A DNA stretch of 64,000 bases from Gyrodactylus bullatarudis (taxonomy: Eukaryota > Platyhelminthes > Monogenea > Gyrodactylidea > Gyrodactylidae), in NCBI GenBank assembly GCA_012064415.1, contig SSNU01000030.1, positions 265,264-329,263 of the forward strand. Direction: 5' to 3'. Positions 62,217 to 64,000 of the stretch are shown here, piece after piece. Made by a program: the position numbers and the translations under genes. Position 1 is the first letter of the stretch. Each line of letters starts with the position of its first letter. Under the pieces are notes generated by a model. The model searched no databases. It had not been told where the DNA came from and saw only the letters and a program-made list of their open reading frames with translations.

Positions 62217-64000
62217 CCTTTGTAAGTATAGGTGCTACACTATTCATTATATATATTTTGTAAAATAAATCTCTAGGGAAATTTATTTTAGGAATGATTT
62301 TGAAAGATTACAATTGATTTGACTAGAAGTGAAGAAGATCAGTCTGTTCAATCGTAAAAGATTACTAAGAATAACTGTAAAATTTTCTAGGAAGAGATAA
62401 ATTTTAGCTGTATTCGATCACTTTAAAGGGGAAGATCAAAAGAATTCGTATATCACCCGCTAGAAGAGGAAAATCATCACATTTATCAAGAAATATGAAA
62501 CTAATCCATATGAGAAGGACATCTAAAGAGGAAGATAGATTTCTAATCTAATTTGGACCGATTCATTGTCATTTAGTACTCTGGGTTAAAGAGTAATGCA
62601 TCCATGAATATTTATTATTCATTTGGACTTGTGGATTATGCAAATTTAATAAATATACTGCATATAGATTTTGTTTGAGATGCTATCCATCATGAGATTG
62701 GCAAATTTGTCAAAAAGGAATGAATTCAATAATAGAATATGCCTAAATTTTCTCTGTTTCCAAGGCAGAACTCATTTTGAGGATTTAAAAGACAGGCGAT
62801 TAAGCAAAGAAATTCGGGATCAAAATAACACAAAAAGATTCGAATTTGTTCATAGAATTTCAGATGAATTCGTCGGTGTTGTGAAAAAAGGAAAATTTGA
62901 TATTTTCTTTAATTCATAGAATAATTTTTGTCCCGAGAATGTAAACTATAGATTCATAAAAAGGCAGTTGAGTTTTTACTAAAAATAGTAAATCCTCATC
63001 AAACTAGCTCCATGAGATAAAGTGAAAGAAGAAACGGAAGCAAGAGTGATCATAAAATCAAAATTAGTCTTTTATACAATTATTACAATGGAAGATGTTA
63101 ATTCCAAAATTAGCGTACTTTTTTTCCCAAGTTAGCTATTCTTTGTCAAATTTATACCAAAATAAGCAGTTTGCAAAACTAAGATTATTCATTATAAAAA
63201 GGTTATTTACCCCCTCTATTTGCCTGATTACTAGGGCCTCAAAAAAGTACTATTTGGTCTACTTTTACTCTAGACAAAGGACTGGCTGAGTTTTGATAAT
63301 CTGAAGGAAAAATCTGCTTATCTAATCCTATTTAAAAGATAGCTGGTACTATTTCTGTACTAAATTGTTGCCCAGGTACTTTATTGTACTATTTTTCAAA
63401 TTTAATCTTAGAAAATAGTATTCCTCAACTAGCTACCAATCACAATTTTCAATGAATTTATATATATTCCTGATATCGAGCTTTCATCATGGAAGAAAAT
63501 AGCATCTTGATCGTGGCTTTTTCTTGGATAATATTCCTTCATGAATTTCAAATTTCTACTAAAAGGATATAAATGTACGTATTTTGTAAAGTATGCACTA
63601 ATTTTGGAATTAACTCTAATGGGAGGGCGGAATTATTTTTTTTTTGTTAGAAATCAGTTCTGTATTTAAAGGAAATTCAAGATAAAATATGTACAAAATT
63701 GAATAAAGTCTAAATACATTGTGAATCTCGTTAAAGTCTGTAAAATAAAATAATGAATAATTAAAATCTTGGAGTCTTTGTAGATGAATGTGATAAATTG
63801 AATCTGAAAATTTAAATCGAAAATTATTTTGGTGGCAACTCAATAATGAAGATCTGGATACAAAAGTGTTTTAGTATAGTCAATTTTAGATCTTATGTGG
63901 GTCATAATGCATTTAATTGAATATAGATTAGTGCAATTTGATAAGTCATATTTTAAATTTAGATAGTTGTAAAAGGCAAGAAGATAATTATTTTTAAACG
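62217..64000. other. No gene seen to the window end
   Basis: AT-rich sequence. An 82-codon plus-strand open stretch (62671-62919) begins with TTG rather than ATG and has no recognised motif. Nothing else can be supported. Confidence 0.5.

Noticed and set aside
62671..62919. 82-codon plus-strand open stretch near the window end
   Set aside because: It starts with TTG, has no conserved motif and no supporting splice signals that lead to further coding sequence.

Overview
The window reads as AT-rich nuclear DNA of an invertebrate animal, most likely an arthropod. Genes are split by GT-AG introns, the conserved proteins are metazoan (Rab27, NKIRAS, a cGMP-dependent protein kinase, a CENPJ/SAS-4 centriole protein, a beta-type GABA receptor), and intergenic DNA carries several DNA-transposon remnants. 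A parasitic copepod such as a sea louse would fit, but no marker in the sequence proves the taxon. All homology calls come from reading translated exons and motifs against remembered families; no search was run.

Layout. 1-16.0 kb is gene-poor: a degenerate hAT-like element (4567-6213) and two dispersed-repeat copies. 16.0-25.2 kb is a compact block of seven genes on strictly alternating strands: Rab27 (-), ABHD12-like hydrolase (+), Tctex-type dynein light chain (-), a two-pass membrane protein of unknown function (+), NAA35 (-), NKIRAS (+) and an NVL-like AAA ATPase (-). Their starts are 119-194 bp apart and their tails abut or overlap. 25.9-42.0 kb is one 15-exon cGMP-dependent protein kinase gene whose large introns hold repeats, including a TTAA-flanked element with a perfect 139-bp internal inverted repeat and a TA-flanked element with perfect 20-bp terminal repeats. 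43.0-52.7 kb has an intracellular-type serpin (-), the Rab geranylgeranyltransferase beta subunit (-) and, head-to-head with it, a CENPJ/SAS-4 gene (+). 55.3-56.6 kb holds two intronless divergent genes of unknown function that look like ancient paralogs. 58.0-59.8 kb has the transmembrane-coding last two exons of a beta/LCCH3-type GABA receptor (-); the extracellular-domain exons were not found. 61.8-62.2 kb is an inverted repeat built around a tRNA-derived, SINE-like sequence.

Shared themes. Rab27 and RABGGTB belong to one pathway (Rab prenylation), though they are 28 kb apart. The most striking property is intron size: 19 introns of 25-38 nt are needed to keep conserved proteins in frame, while the kinase gene and the 3' half of the SAS-4 gene have ordinary or multi-kilobase introns.
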